DNA of 64,000 nucleotides from Streptomyces sp. CC0208 (GTDB taxonomy: Bacteria > Actinomycetota > Actinomycetes > Streptomycetales > Streptomycetaceae), in assembly GCF_003443735.1 (NCBI RefSeq), contig NZ_CP031969.1, positions 6,076,001 through 6,140,000 on the forward strand, read 5' to 3'. The notes below the pieces were generated by a model. That model did no database searches, had not been told where the DNA came from, and was given only the letters and a program-made list of their open reading frames with translations. Below, in pieces: positions 17,348-26,402 of this stretch; positions within the stretch are counted from its first letter, which is position 1; each line of letters opens with the position of its first letter. The translations under genes were made by a program, and so were the position numbers.

Positions 17348-17381
17348 CGTCGAGTATCGATCGTGGAAGGGGAGGCCGGCC

Positions 17382-17990
17382 ATGCGAGTGACCAAGGCGC
17401 AGGCGGAGCAGAACCGTGCGCACATCGTCGAGACAGCCGCCAGGCTGTTCCGCGAGCGCGGCTATGACGGTGTCGGCGTGGCAGAACTGATGGCAGCCGC
17501 CGGGTTCACCCATGGCGGGTTCTACAAGCACTTCCGCTCCAAGGCCGACCTCATGACCGAAGCGTCCGCAACCGGGCTCTCACAGACCGCGGCACGGACA
17601 GAAGGTCTGAACCCCGCCGAGTTCGTCGAGAGCTACGTCTCCCGGGAGCATCGCGACAGGCGCGATGACGGCTGCACCATCGCGGCCCTCAGCGGCGACG
17701 CCGCACGTCAGCCGGCGAACCTCAGAACAGAGTTCGCCGCCGGGATCGAGAACCTGCTGACGGCCCTTCAGTCCCAAAGCGCTACGCCGGGGGATGCGGA
17801 CCAGCGCGCGGCCCGCACCACGGTGATCGACATGCTCGCCCATTCGATCGGCGCGATCGTGTTGTCGCGGGCGTGCCCAGATGATTCTCCGCTGGCGGAC
17901 GAAATCCTCGATGTCTGCCGCCAGGGGATTCTCGCCTCGCTGGCGCACGGCAGCAGCGATCAGCCGGCGGCACGGCGTCCGGAAGCCTGA
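17382..17990 (+). CDS. TetR/AcrR-family transcriptional regulator
   Basis: A 202-residue regulator. The helix-turn-helix is clear near residues 13-55 (HIVETAARLFRERGYDGVGVA, then LMAAAGFTHGGFYKHFRSK). The C-terminal domain contains DDGCTIAALSGDAARQPANLR, typical of a TetR subgroup that represses a neighbouring oxidoreductase or hydrolase gene. ATG 17382 has AAGGGGAGG ahead. It is divergent from the hydrolase and lies within the segment bounded by the tRNA repeats. Confidence 0.88.
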   Translation: MRVTKAQAEQNRAHIVETAARLFRERGYDGVGVAELMAAAGFTHGGFYKHFRSKADLMTEASATGLSQTAARTEGLNPAEFVESYVSREHRDRRDDGCTIAALSGDAARQPANLRTEFAAGIENLLTALQSQSATPGDADQRAARTTVIDMLAHSIGAIVLSRACPDDSPLADEILDVCRQGILASLAHGSSDQPAARRPEA

Positions 17991-18392
17991 CCGCAGTCGA
18001 CCGACACAGGGCCGACCACCCGAGGGTCAGACGTCCGCCCGATCCCGTCAGCTCGCTCTGGGAGAAGGCGACTGAGCTGGATAGGGTGACGAGCAAGCGT
18101 TTGGCCTGCGGAAATGGCCGCAGAGGCTCCGCCCGGAGTAGAGGGTCGGGGCCTCTGCGCGTTGGAAGGGAAATCCGCTGTGCGAAGGTTCTATCCCCTT
18201 GGCTGAACTGTGCGGACATGGCTGCTTCCGTGACGACCGTCGAACGCATCGACCTCCAGGGGCCGTTGAGGGGCCACAAGGACAGGAACAGACCGACAAG
18301 CACTGCAAAGGGCTGACACGGATCGGCACGTCTGACCTGCAAGAACGGTGTGAATCGGCATTGATCGGCAAGGACCGCCAAGATCCTCAAAG
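17991..18392. other. Gene-free stretch before the second tRNA repeat
   Basis: About 400 nt with no convincing gene. It contains TCTGACCTGCAAGAACGGTG at 18331, which resembles the TCTGACCTGCGGGAACG just after the tRNA at 14915. These may be element-end motifs. Confidence 0.4.
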
Positions 18393-18535
18393 GACTCATA
18401 ATCCGTCGGCCGTGGGTTCGAGTCCCACCCGCCCCACCTGTGCAGGTTTATGACCTGCGGGAACGTTCATTTTTGGGTGCCGGGGCGTCAACTTCGCCTG
18501 GACGGACTGGATCCGCTGCTCGTGAGTTCAGCCTC
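18393..18535 (+). repeat. Right attachment-like repeat (tRNA 3' half copy plus flank)
   Basis: This begins GGACTCATAATCCG and copies the 3' half of the CAT tRNA (no 5' half, so not a functional tRNA). It continues through CACCTGTGCAGG and GTTCATTTTTGGGTG with near identity to 14859-14945, then diverges gradually. Together with that copy it bounds a 3.5-kb segment. Confidence 0.75.
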
Positions 18536-18729
18536 GTTGCCAGTGCTGGTGATGTGAGTGGCCCTGACCTGTACTGATGTCCTTTTTCTCGGCGGTTGGG
18601 TCTGTGTCGCATGACTCCTGCGGATGGTTGGGCGCTGAATTCTGGACGCTGACTGGACGTGAGGAAACCGGAATGGAGTGTTCCGGAGTTGAGTCGGCCA
18701 CGCTGCACTGCTCTCGGCCTCATCGGATT

Positions 18730-19256
18730 GAGTCGAGAGGTCGACTCGTTGACGATCACCGCGTCGGCAGGCTTGACGCTGCTCAGGACGGCGTAGACCT
18801 CAGGGGCGTCGGCGGGCTGTTCGGTGCTTGGGAGAGTACCCGGGGGCGCGCCATTGGCGCTGGAGCGGTCCGCGCGGCCCCCCCGGGCGCCCATGTCCTG
18901 TAGTTGCTCGATCGCCGTCCTGGGTCCCCGAGCAGGCTGTCGCCCATGAGGGCCGCTGCCGCGGCGGCAGGGTTGCCGGTGATCGGGAGGAATTCCGTGC
19001 TGTCGGACAAGTAGGGGCCCGGGACGTAGGGGTAGTAGCGGAACACCTCGGCGCCGATCACGACGACCAGGTCGTGCCCGTCCAGCCGGTCGCCGCTGGT
19101 CTCCACCGACATGCCGAGCGGCCCACTGGACAGGGGGTGGTCCTCGAGGAAGGAAGCACGGTTGAGGAGCGGGGAGCCGTACACGGTCGCGCGCAACTTC
19201 TGTGCGAGCGCATCCGTCGGCTGCTGGACCTCGTCGTAGAGCAGGAACGCCGGACC
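18730..19256 (-). pseudogene. Benzoylformate decarboxylase (mdlC-type) remnant
   Basis: On the minus strand one frame reads GPAFLLYDEVQQPTDALAQ, then LDGHDLVVVIGAEVFRYYPYVPGPYL and ITGNPAAAAAALMGDSLLGD. A second frame picks up AIEQLQDM and VYAVLSSVKPADAVIVNEST. Both match the central domain of ThDP-dependent benzoylformate decarboxylases in the correct order. The N-terminal domain and the ThDP-binding C-terminal domain are absent, and a frameshift lies near 18920. No longer functional. Confidence 0.65.
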
Positions 19257-19453
19257 CGCCACTGGTAGTGAACCGCCGGGACTGAAAGCGGCCACCGGTC
19301 AGCGGCCCGCAGGTGGATGCTGGCAAGTATGGTCTGGCGGCTATGGTCGCCAGCGTGGCGTGGGCGACCATTTGGGGCGCCGGGAAAGTCCTGTCCGAGG
19401 GTCCGGCCTGCGTGCTGGGCGGGGCCTGCTGAGGCGCCAGGAAGGTGAGTGGA

Positions 19454-20278
19454 ATGAGCGTCTATATCGAAGCTTCGTTCGATACTGCGGCGCCGGACGG
19501 CCCGGGCGAATCGTTGGTGCAGTGGTTCCGGGCCGCGTGGGTGCAGTTGTTCGAAGAATTGGTGGAGGCGGAGGCGAAGGGGGGCGGTGAGGTTGTCTCC
19601 CGAGCACATGTCACACAGCACATCGACGACAGTCCGCGCCGCTTTCCCCGTGTCGGCGAGACCTGGAAGCAGTTCGAGGAAGGGCTCGCCATGTTCCCCT
19701 GGGCGGCCGACATCCTGTTTCTCAGCTACCGCGGGGAACTGTCCGAACTTGGCCGGACGAGCTCCTACCACGCCCTCGGGGAGGGTTCCATGTGGCGGGC
19801 GTCGGCCTCGGTGGGCGTGGACGCCCCGGACGACGCCGAATCCTGCGCGGGGCTGGTGGACTTCCTGCACGCAGCTCTGGACGCGAGCAATCCCGCTTTC
19901 GGCCGCATCGAGTGGCGCAACTTCAACGAACTCACCAACCTTGATGCCGTACTTCGGCGGAAAAAGCGCACGTCACTCCGCGAGAGCCGACAGTTCCTGC
20001 GAGGCTATGCCTGGGCGACGGTCTGTCCGGCGGAGCTGGCGGCACGGCTCGGCGGTGCCGCGGCGCTGGAGAGCTCGGGAGCCTTTCACCGGGTGGTCCC
20101 GCTGCGGGCGGGGGGTGTGTTGTTGCAGGCTTCGGAGACTCTGGGCGGGTACACGGACCAGGTGATGGAGCGGGTTTTCGAGGCGCTGGCTCCCGTGCTG
20201 CCGCCGGGCGAGCCTCGCCCGGACCCGGCGTTCCCGCACATGCGGTTCGTGCCACGTGATGCCGCCGGAGTCCGCTGA
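19454..20278 (+). CDS. Hypothetical protein, possibly DUF3396-like
   Basis: A 274-residue soluble protein, with no signal peptide or membrane segment and Trp/Phe-rich. The C-terminal half (FLRGYAWATVCPAELAARLGG, then FHRVVPLRAGGVLLQASETLG) faintly recalls DUF3396, a family that includes type VI immunity proteins; I hold this loosely. ATG 19454 has GGAAGG ahead; a GTG at 19445 is a weaker choice. It is intact while its surroundings are decayed, which suggests either recent arrival or selection. No toxin gene is adjacent. Confidence 0.6.
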   Translation: MSVYIEASFDTAAPDGPGESLVQWFRAAWVQLFEELVEAEAKGGGEVVSRAHVTQHIDDSPRRFPRVGETWKQFEEGLAMFPWAADILFLSYRGELSELGRTSSYHALGEGSMWRASASVGVDAPDDAESCAGLVDFLHAALDASNPAFGRIEWRNFNELTNLDAVLRRKKRTSLRESRQFLRGYAWATVCPAELAARLGGAAALESSGAFHRVVPLRAGGVLLQASETLGGYTDQVMERVFEALAPVLPPGEPRPDPAFPHMRFVPRDAAGVR

Positions 20279-20443
20279 GCTGCCACATTTTGGACGTGCA
20301 TGGACAACGACACACGGTCAGGCGTCCTTCTGGATCCTGTATGGGGCGCTGTGCCACGGGTCATGCTGACGCGCTCTGATCGAGACGTTCGCCGTTGCCC
20401 TCTCCTGGCCCAGCCGGGCCGCCGCCCGCACCGCGATCTTCGC

Positions 20444-20767
20444 GGCTTCCAGCACTTCGTCCTGCAACCCCACATCGATCCCACCGCCAGGATCACGCAG
20501 GTGTCGGGCTCGCACGAGTCGCCGTACGGCGAGATCAGGAGCGAGTGGAAGATGGAGGACGGAGGCGGGAGCCTTGTGTACGACGCGCTCGTGCCCGCCA
20601 ACAGCGAGGCGACGCTGCGCCTTTCAGTCATCTCCGCCGACGCCGTCCGCGAAGGACGGACTCCGCTGGCCCGAGTGGACGGGGTGCGTCTCCTCGGCCA
20701 CAAGGACGGTGTGGCCTCGTACAAGTTGCCCTCGGGCCGATATCACCTGACCGCCCGGCTCCGCTGA
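20444..20767 (+). pseudogene. Alpha-L-rhamnosidase C-terminal remnant (copy 1)
   Basis: The frame reads GFQHFVLQPHIDP, then SGSHESPYGEIRSEWK, LVPANSEATLRLSV and KLPSGRYHLTARLR before a stop. This is the C-terminal beta-sandwich of GH78 alpha-L-rhamnosidases (typically GF..., SPYG, P.N..A.V..P, SG.Y.F). The catalytic barrel is missing. The ATG at 20300 is probably accidental. Confidence 0.65.
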
Positions 20768-21070
20768 CCTGCGGCCAGACGCCTGTCAGGCAGGTGCCGA
20801 CATCACGAAGCGGCCGTGTTCGCGGCGCCGAGGGGGCATCGCGGACGCGGTCATCGACAGCACCCGGCGAGCGGGGGGCGCGACCAGTGCACGCCGGGCG
20901 CTGCCCCGCTGAACTCGTCGCAGACCAGGCGCTGGAGTGCTGGACGAGATTTTCCGAACGGGCTTAACGGCGCGCTGGTCTGCGATCAGGCGGCTCACCT
21001 GCGAAAACGCTGTGCGGCTCCACTTCGGGCGAGGAGGGCGGTGGCCAGCTCCTCCGGTCAGGGACTCCGC
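20768..21070. other. Gene-free stretch between fragments
   Basis: About 300 nt with no gene recognised. CACCTGCGAAAACGCTGTG at 20997 resembles the motif at 18334 that precedes the second tRNA repeat, so this may be another decayed element end. Confidence 0.35.
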
Positions 21071-21071
21071 T

Positions 21072-21160
21072 GAGGAAACGTTCATTGTTTCCTGTCGGAT
21101 CGTCAACTTTGCCTGAACGGACTGAATCCGCTGCTCGCGAGTTTGGAGTCCGGAGACGGC
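21072..21160 (+). repeat. Third copy of the attachment-flank repeat
   Basis: GAAACGTTCATTG, then TGTCGGATCGTCAACTTTGC, CTGAACGGACTGAATC and CGCTGCTCGCGAGTTT match the tRNA-distal flank at 14931-15003 more closely than the copy at 18464 does. The tRNA part itself is absent. Confidence 0.65.
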
Positions 21161-21369
21161 CTGGGGGCGACGCTTTCTCCGGGGCGGTTCGTTGGGCGGG
21201 GGACAAGGAAACTGCCCGAACAGGAAACGGCCCTGCGGGATCGCCACTGGCCTGGTTTCCGAAGCCGTCCGCCCGGTAAGCCGGCCGAGGCCGCGCAGGA
21301 GGTCTGAACCAGCTGCCACTTCGAACCGGCACACCCTCCCTCCGGACATGGCCCTCGGCGGTCCACGGT

Positions 21370-21399
21370 CCGACCATGTCCGTGTGAGGACATGGTCGG
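21370..21399. repeat. 12-bp inverted repeat
   Basis: CCGACCATGTCC, six bases, GGACATGGTCGG: a perfect 12-bp stem beside the transposase scrap. It may be an IS end or a terminator without a T-run. Confidence 0.6.
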
Positions 21400-21404
21400 G
21401 CTGG

Positions 21405-21545
21405 GCAGCGTGACGTCGAGGAGCGTATCGACACGGTCGTCCTGGGCCAGCCGGTCGCGGAAGTCGGGCAGCACACTGTGATGGAAGCCGGGATCGTCCG
21501 GCTCGCGCGCGAGGACGTACTTGAAGGACCAGACGGAGCAAGCCC
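21405..21545 (-). pseudogene. IS1182-type transposase fragment
   Basis: The minus strand reads FKYVLAREPDDPGFHHSVL, then PDFRDRLAQDDRVDTLLD. This is a conserved N-terminal stretch of IS1182/IS5-like transposases (W/FKYALGL..DDPGFHHSVL..FR.RL). About 45 codons survive; no other part of the element is seen. Confidence 0.65.
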
Positions 21546-21685
21546 AGGCCGGCGCAGGGGATTCCCGAAATCGCGTCTCTGGGCGAATCCAACCGCGTCA
21601 CCAGTCACCAACTCGCTGACCTGCACCTTCAGTTCGGCAATGACTCCAGAACCCCCGAATTACCCGTGCTCCTGATCACGAGAAG

Positions 21686-21726
21686 AGCCGGTCCGGAGCC
21701 CGCAGAGCTCGAACTCCGGACCGGCT
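21686..21726 (-). terminator. Terminator of the prpF-dctA operon
   Basis: A 13-bp perfect stem (AGCCGGTCCGGAG and CTCCGGACCGGCT) with a 15-base loop lies 12 nt beyond the symporter stop. Confidence 0.65.
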
Positions 21727-21737
21727 GTGTGGGTACG

Positions 21738-23171
21738 TCAGCCGACGGCCGGCACGGGGGCGCGGTCCGTTCCGGCCGCTTCCTTGACGTCGGCGTCCCC
21801 GGCCTTCTCACCCGGTGCGGGATCGGCGTGCGGCGCGGGGGCGTGATCGGCCTCGGGGGCGGAGGTGTACGGAATCTCGCCGCGCAGGACGGCCCTGGCG
21901 CGGTCCTCATCCAGTTCCCCCTCCCACTTGGCTACCGCCAGGGTGGCGACGCCGTTGCCGACCACGCTGGTCAGGGCACGGGCCTCGGACATGAAGCGGT
22001 CGACGCCGAAGATGAGCGCCAGGGCGGCGACGGGGACGTGCGGAACGGCGCTGAGGGTGGCGGCCAGGGCGATGAAGCCGGAGCCGGTGACGCCTGCGGC
22101 GCCCTTGGAGGTGAGCAGCATGACGGCGAGCATCGACAGTTGCTGGGTGAGGCTGAGGTCGATGCCGAGGGCCTGGGCGAGGAACACCGAGCCCATGGTC
22201 AGGTAGATCGCGGTGCCGTCGAGGTTGAAGGAGTATCCGGCGGGCAGCGTGATGCCCACGACCGGTTTGGAGGCTCCGGCGTGCTGCAGTTTGGCCATCA
22301 TGCGCGGCAGCACCGGCTCGGAGGACGAGGTACCCAGGACGATCAGCAGCTCTTCCTTGATGTAGCGGAGGAAGGGCAGCAGACGCAGGCCGTTGATGCG
22401 CATGACCGTCCCGAGGACGACCAGGACGAAGAACAGGGCAGTGAGCCAGAAGGAGCCGACCAGCAGGAAAAGGTGCCGCAGGGTGTCCAGGCCGTAGTTG
22501 CCGATGGTGAAGGCCATGGAGCCGAAAGCGCCGATCGGGGCGAGCCGCATGATCCATCGGATGAGCGTGAAAAGGACCTTGGACAGCTTCTCGATGCCCT
22601 GGGTGATCCCCGCACCCGCCTCGCCGACGGCGTTCAGCCCGAAGCCGAACAGGACCGAGACCAGCAGCACCGGCAGGATCTCGTGGCCGGTCAACGCGCT
22701 GATGAGGGTGTCCGGAATCGTGGAGAGGACGAACGCGGCGACGCTCTCGTGGCTCTGGGTCGCCTCCGGCGGCAGGCCCTCGGTGGAGAGGGTGGAGACC
22801 TCGACGTGCAGTCCGACGCCGGGCTGGACGAGGTTGACGACGACCAGGCCGATCACCATGGCGACGGTCGTCAGCACCTCGAAGTAGATCAGGGCCTTGA
22901 GACTGACTCGGCCCACGGCACGCGCGTTGCCCATGGAGGCGATGCCATGGACGACGGTACAGAAGATGACCGGCGCGATCATCATGCGTACCAGCGCGAT
23001 GAAGCCGTCGCCCAAGGGCTTCAGGTCGGCTCCGAACGACGGCCACAGCCAGCCGACGGCAGCTCCGGCGAAGACACCGATGAGGCACTGGACGTAGAGC
23101 AGGGACAGCAGTCGGCGGATGCGGCCGGGTGGAGTGGTGACGGTGCCCGGGGCGGCGTCGTTGCGGCTCAT
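21738..23171 (-). CDS. Dicarboxylate:cation symporter (DctA/DAACS family)
   Basis: A 477-residue membrane carrier. Its signatures are those of DctA/GltP: LGTSSSEPVLPRMM (serine-rich hairpin), PAGYSFNLDGTAIY (cation/substrate site), GVTGSGFIALAATL (second hairpin) and a late RALTSVVGNGVAT. About eight membrane helices plus two re-entrant loops are expected. It should import C4-dicarboxylates or similar acids with Na+ or H+. The Pro/Ala/Asp-rich tail (about 35 residues) is unusual. Its start overlaps the prpF stop by 4 nt (ATGA), so the two are coupled: uptake of the acid that PrpF isomerises is a fair inference. Confidence 0.9.
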   Translation of the reverse strand: MSRNDAAPGTVTTPPGRIRRLLSLLYVQCLIGVFAGAAVGWLWPSFGADLKPLGDGFIALVRMMIAPVIFCTVVHGIASMGNARAVGRVSLKALIYFEVLTTVAMVIGLVVVNLVQPGVGLHVEVSTLSTEGLPPEATQSHESVAAFVLSTIPDTLISALTGHEILPVLLVSVLFGFGLNAVGEAGAGITQGIEKLSKVLFTLIRWIMRLAPIGAFGSMAFTIGNYGLDTLRHLFLLVGSFWLTALFFVLVVLGTVMRINGLRLLPFLRYIKEELLIVLGTSSSEPVLPRMMAKLQHAGASKPVVGITLPAGYSFNLDGTAIYLTMGSVFLAQALGIDLSLTQQLSMLAVMLLTSKGAAGVTGSGFIALAATLSAVPHVPVAALALIFGVDRFMSEARALTSVVGNGVATLAVAKWEGELDEDRARAVLRGEIPYTSAPEADHAPAPHADPAPGEKAGDADVKEAAGTDRAPVPAVG

Positions 23172-24286
23172 ACGGGGCGTCCTTCCAGGACGGGAACGAG
23201 GAGTTCGGCTCGGGCGATGCGGCGGGCGGCGCGGTGCAGCAGCACCGTGGGGGACGCGCCCTCCGCTGCGGGGACGGCTCGGGCGGTGATGACACCGGCC
23301 GGGGTGCCCAGGCGCAGCGTGCCGTCGGCGGTCTGCCGGGCGACGCGGTGGGCGAGGGTGCCGGGGGTAGCGGCTGCGGTGACCAGCGCGACGGCCGAGG
23401 TGAGACCGATCGCCGGGTGGGGGGCGTGCATCGAGACCATGCGGACGGCCAGGTCGTACTCGTCCGGTCCGACCGGGGTGCCGTCGGTGGTGCGGTAGGC
23501 GGCGGGGCGGGCGACGACGCCGACCTTCGGCACGGCGTGGCTGACGGGATCGTTCTCCTTGGCCAGGCCCATGGCAAGGGCGGCCTGACGGCGCAGCACG
23601 GTGAGCGCGGGCACTGCCGCGGCGAACTCGGCCAGGGACTCGGTGCCCTGCAGGCCGAAGGCCTTGGCCTCGAACAGCGCGGCCGGGGCGCCGGCGTCGA
23701 CCAGAGACACCTCGATCTTGCCGGCCGGGCCGGTCAGGGTGTCCACGGCGTGGCCGGTCGGCAGGGTGCGGCCCGTGGTCGAACCCGCCGGGTCCTCGAA
23801 ACCGAGCAGGACCGGAACCCCGAGCGCGGCGGTGCCGGGCACCGCGGCCGTGCCCTCGTCGAAGGCCGTCCGCCCCGGGGTGGGGATGGTGCCGGTGAGG
23901 CGGGCCTTGGTGTTGACATTGAGCATCCGCACCGTGGTGGAGTCCGACGTGATCGGCACCAGACCGTTGTGGACGGCGTACAGGGCGACGGCGGTCGCGC
24001 AGTTGCCGCAGTTGCTGGCCCATTCCACGCGCTCGTCGCCGATGCCGACCTGCGCGAAGGCGTACTCGACGTCGATGCCCGGTTTCGTCGAGGTCCGGAC
24101 GATCGCCGCCTTGGAGGTGGTGGAGGAGGCACCGCCGACGCCGTCGATCTGGCGGGGGTCGGCGGCGTTGTAGGCGGCCAGCAGCAGGGTGTCGGCGTCC
24201 ACGCCGGTCGCCACCACGTCATGGTGGTCGAAGATCCAGCACTTGCTGGTTCCTCCGCGGATCATCTCGCCCTGCAGACGCAACAC
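23168..24286 (-). CDS. PrpF-family isomerase (4-oxalomesaconate tautomerase/methylaconitate isomerase type)
   Basis: A 372-residue PrpF protein with the diaminopimelate-epimerase-like fold. The N-terminus MIRGGTSKCWIF is the family hallmark. SNCGNCATAVALYAV carries one catalytic Cys region, and SMHAPHPAIGLT is the other conserved motif. Relatives isomerise 2-methylaconitate, trans-aconitate or 4-oxalomesaconate. GTG 24286 is chosen for GAGGAG six bases ahead. It is transcribed away from a LysR gene and overlaps a dicarboxylate carrier, pointing to catabolism of a tricarboxylic or aromatic-derived acid. Confidence 0.87.
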   Translation of the reverse strand: MLRLQGEMIRGGTSKCWIFDHHDVVATGVDADTLLLAAYNAADPRQIDGVGGASSTTSKAAIVRTSTKPGIDVEYAFAQVGIGDERVEWASNCGNCATAVALYAVHNGLVPITSDSTTVRMLNVNTKARLTGTIPTPGRTAFDEGTAAVPGTAALGVPVLLGFEDPAGSTTGRTLPTGHAVDTLTGPAGKIEVSLVDAGAPAALFEAKAFGLQGTESLAEFAAAVPALTVLRRQAALAMGLAKENDPVSHAVPKVGVVARPAAYRTTDGTPVGPDEYDLAVRMVSMHAPHPAIGLTSAVALVTAAATPGTLAHRVARQTADGTLRLGTPAGVITARAVPAAEGASPTVLLHRAARRIARAELLVPVLEGRPV

Positions 24287-24418
24287 AACGGTCTCCTCGT
24301 GGAAACCCCGACGGCACTTCCGTGCGGGATGCGATCCACAGTGGGCGCGCGAAGCGTGAAGTACAATCTCGGAAATCTGCACGGGTATTAAGGTGAAGTT
24401 AACGCTGGAGGTGGTGTG

Positions 24419-25327
24419 ATGCTCGACGTCCGACGCATCCTGCTCTTCACCGAGGTCGCCCGCCGGGGCTCGGTCACCGCGACCGCACGAGCCCTCAACT
24501 ACACCCCGTCAGCGGTGTCCCAGCAGGTCAGCCGCCTGGAAGCAGAAGCCGGGCAGCCCCTGCTGGAGCGCCATGCGCGGGGCGTCACGCTCACCGATGC
24601 GGGCCGCGCGCTGGCCGAACGGGGCGAGCGGATCGAGCGCGAACTGACGGCCGCGGAGAACGAGCTGGCCGACTTCGCGGGACTGCGCGCGGGCACCCTC
24701 CGGGTCGGCACCTTCCCCACCGTCGGAGCCTCCCTCCTCCCACGGGCCGTGATCGCCTTCCGGGAAGCGCATCCGGACGTACGGCTGACCGTGCGCAGCG
24801 CCCGCATCGCGGGCCTGTGGGCGATGCTGGAGAACCGGGAGATCGAGATGTCCCTGATGTGGGACTACGACTGGAATCGCATCGACCGCGAGGACATCGC
24901 CGTCACCACACTGGCCGACGACCCCCCGGCCCTCCTCGTCGCCCAGGGCCACCCCCTGGCCGACCGCCCTTCGGCCGCCCTCGCGGACTTCGCGAACGAT
25001 CCATGGATCACCCGCGCCGACCACCACCCGGTGGCCGAGGCCCTAGCCCGGAGCTGCCACGCAGCCGGCTTCGAGCCGCAGATCGCCTACGAGGCCCACG
25101 ACTACCAGGAGGCCCAGGCCATGGTCGCCGCCGGCATCGGCGTCGCCCTCGCCCCCACCCTTGCCCTGGAAGGCATCCGAGCCGGTGTCAGCATCCTGAA
25201 GCTGCAACCCGCCGGCCCGGTGCGCCGTATCCTTCTCGTCCGCATGAGCGACCACGCCCTCACCCCCGCCGCCCAGGCCTTCGCGGTCTTTCTCCGCAAC
25301 AGCGCCGCCGCCGCTACGGTGGCATGA
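24419..25327 (+). CDS. LysR-family transcriptional regulator
   Basis: A 302-residue LTTR: winged helix-turn-helix at residues 1-60 (LLFTEVARRGSVTATARALN, YTPSAVSQQVSRLE) and an effector domain from 90 (AGTLRVGTFPTVGASLLPRA). ATG 24419 has GGAGG eight bases upstream. It is divergent from prpF; the 132-nt shared region is AT-rich near the start (ACGGGTATTAAGGTGAAGTT) and is the likely binding site. It probably activates prpF and the symporter in response to the imported acid. Confidence 0.9.
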   Translation: MLDVRRILLFTEVARRGSVTATARALNYTPSAVSQQVSRLEAEAGQPLLERHARGVTLTDAGRALAERGERIERELTAAENELADFAGLRAGTLRVGTFPTVGASLLPRAVIAFREAHPDVRLTVRSARIAGLWAMLENREIEMSLMWDYDWNRIDREDIAVTTLADDPPALLVAQGHPLADRPSAALADFANDPWITRADHHPVAEALARSCHAAGFEPQIAYEAHDYQEAQAMVAAGIGVALAPTLALEGIRAGVSILKLQPAGPVRRILLVRMSDHALTPAAQAFAVFLRNSAAAATVA

Positions 25328-25535
25328 CCTGCAGTGTTGATCGGTCGCCGGTGACTCCGGCGCCGTCGGTGGCGGCCGGACCGGCTGCATCGAACCCCCT
25401 CGGATCGTTGGTGAAGAAGCCCGGCACGTTTTCGCCGACGCAGGCCGGCGTCAGATCGCCGAAGAAGCGGCGCTGACCAGGATCACGGTGCACCGCCGGT
25501 TGGCCACCACGCCGCTTGAGACCCCGCGCTATCGG

Positions 25536-26182
25536 TCACTTGTCGTACGCCTGCCTCCAGCGCGCCCGGTTGGCGGGAGTCTCCCTGTCCGTGGCCAGGG
25601 GGCCGCTCTCGGCGCGCAGCTCGTCCGGGGGGAGATCCGCCGTGGTGGGCAGGGCGTGCAGGACGTCGTTCAGGAATGTGCCGAAGTGGTCGCCGAGCGG
25701 TTCGGTGGTCGCCCGGCGCAGTTGCTCCAGCGCCGCCTCCACCGCGGCGAGCCGGCCGAGTACGGCGGCGTCGTCGACCAGTTCACCGGGCGGGGTGCGA
25801 AGTCCATGTACTGCATGATTCGTTCGGCCGCCGCCTCGTCGGCTGGTGCGGCCTGCCACTCGTGGGCGTCCACGGCGTCAAAGGCGCGCCGCACGATCTC
25901 GGCGACCGCCCGGGCGATCGGCCGGGGTTGCAGGGCGAGCGGGCGGCCCGGCCAGTCGCCCGCGTACTCGGCGAACGAGGGGTCGCCCTCGATGTCGCTG
26001 TCCACATGGATGTAGTCGATGTCGATCCTGTCCCGGGCCTCGGAGTGCTCCCACATCAGCTCCACCGGGTGGTAGGCGTGTTCGTCCAGGAACTTCCACC
26101 AGGCCTCCCGGGGGCCCGGGGCGTCGAGCAGCTCGAACTTGATCCTGCACTGGTGACACACGACATCGACGAGCTCCAACAT
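25536..26182 (-). pseudogene. Frameshifted hypothetical gene
   Basis: From ATG 26182 (GGAGG ahead) the frame reads MLELVDVVCHQCRIKFELLD to ERIMQYMDFA. It is then continued in another frame by PPGELVDDAAVLGRLAAVE to WRQAYDK and a stop at 25536. The two frames join if one base is restored near 25800. The full product would be about 215 residues, with a CxxC pair near the N-terminus. I do not recognise the family. It could be a sequencing error or a real loss. Confidence 0.55.
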
Positions 26183-26402
26183 GTCTTCCTCCACCCTTAC
26201 CGGCCGGGACTCCACCCACCAGGATCGATTACTTGCACTAACGTTCGCGCGAAGCCGTATCGTCACCGCGCCGACTGGGGCGGGAGTAGTCATCTGCGAC
26301 GTCGTCGAGGAACTCGCCGATCAGGCCCAGCGCACGTTCCGCGTCGAAGAGAGCCGCGGGCATGAAGTCTCCCCTCTCCTTGAGGAGGGCCTCCGGCGCG
26401 AT

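Noticed and set aside
18393..18440. A second functional tRNA gene
   Set aside because: Only the 3' half is present; no acceptor 5' strand or D-arm, so it is an attachment remnant.
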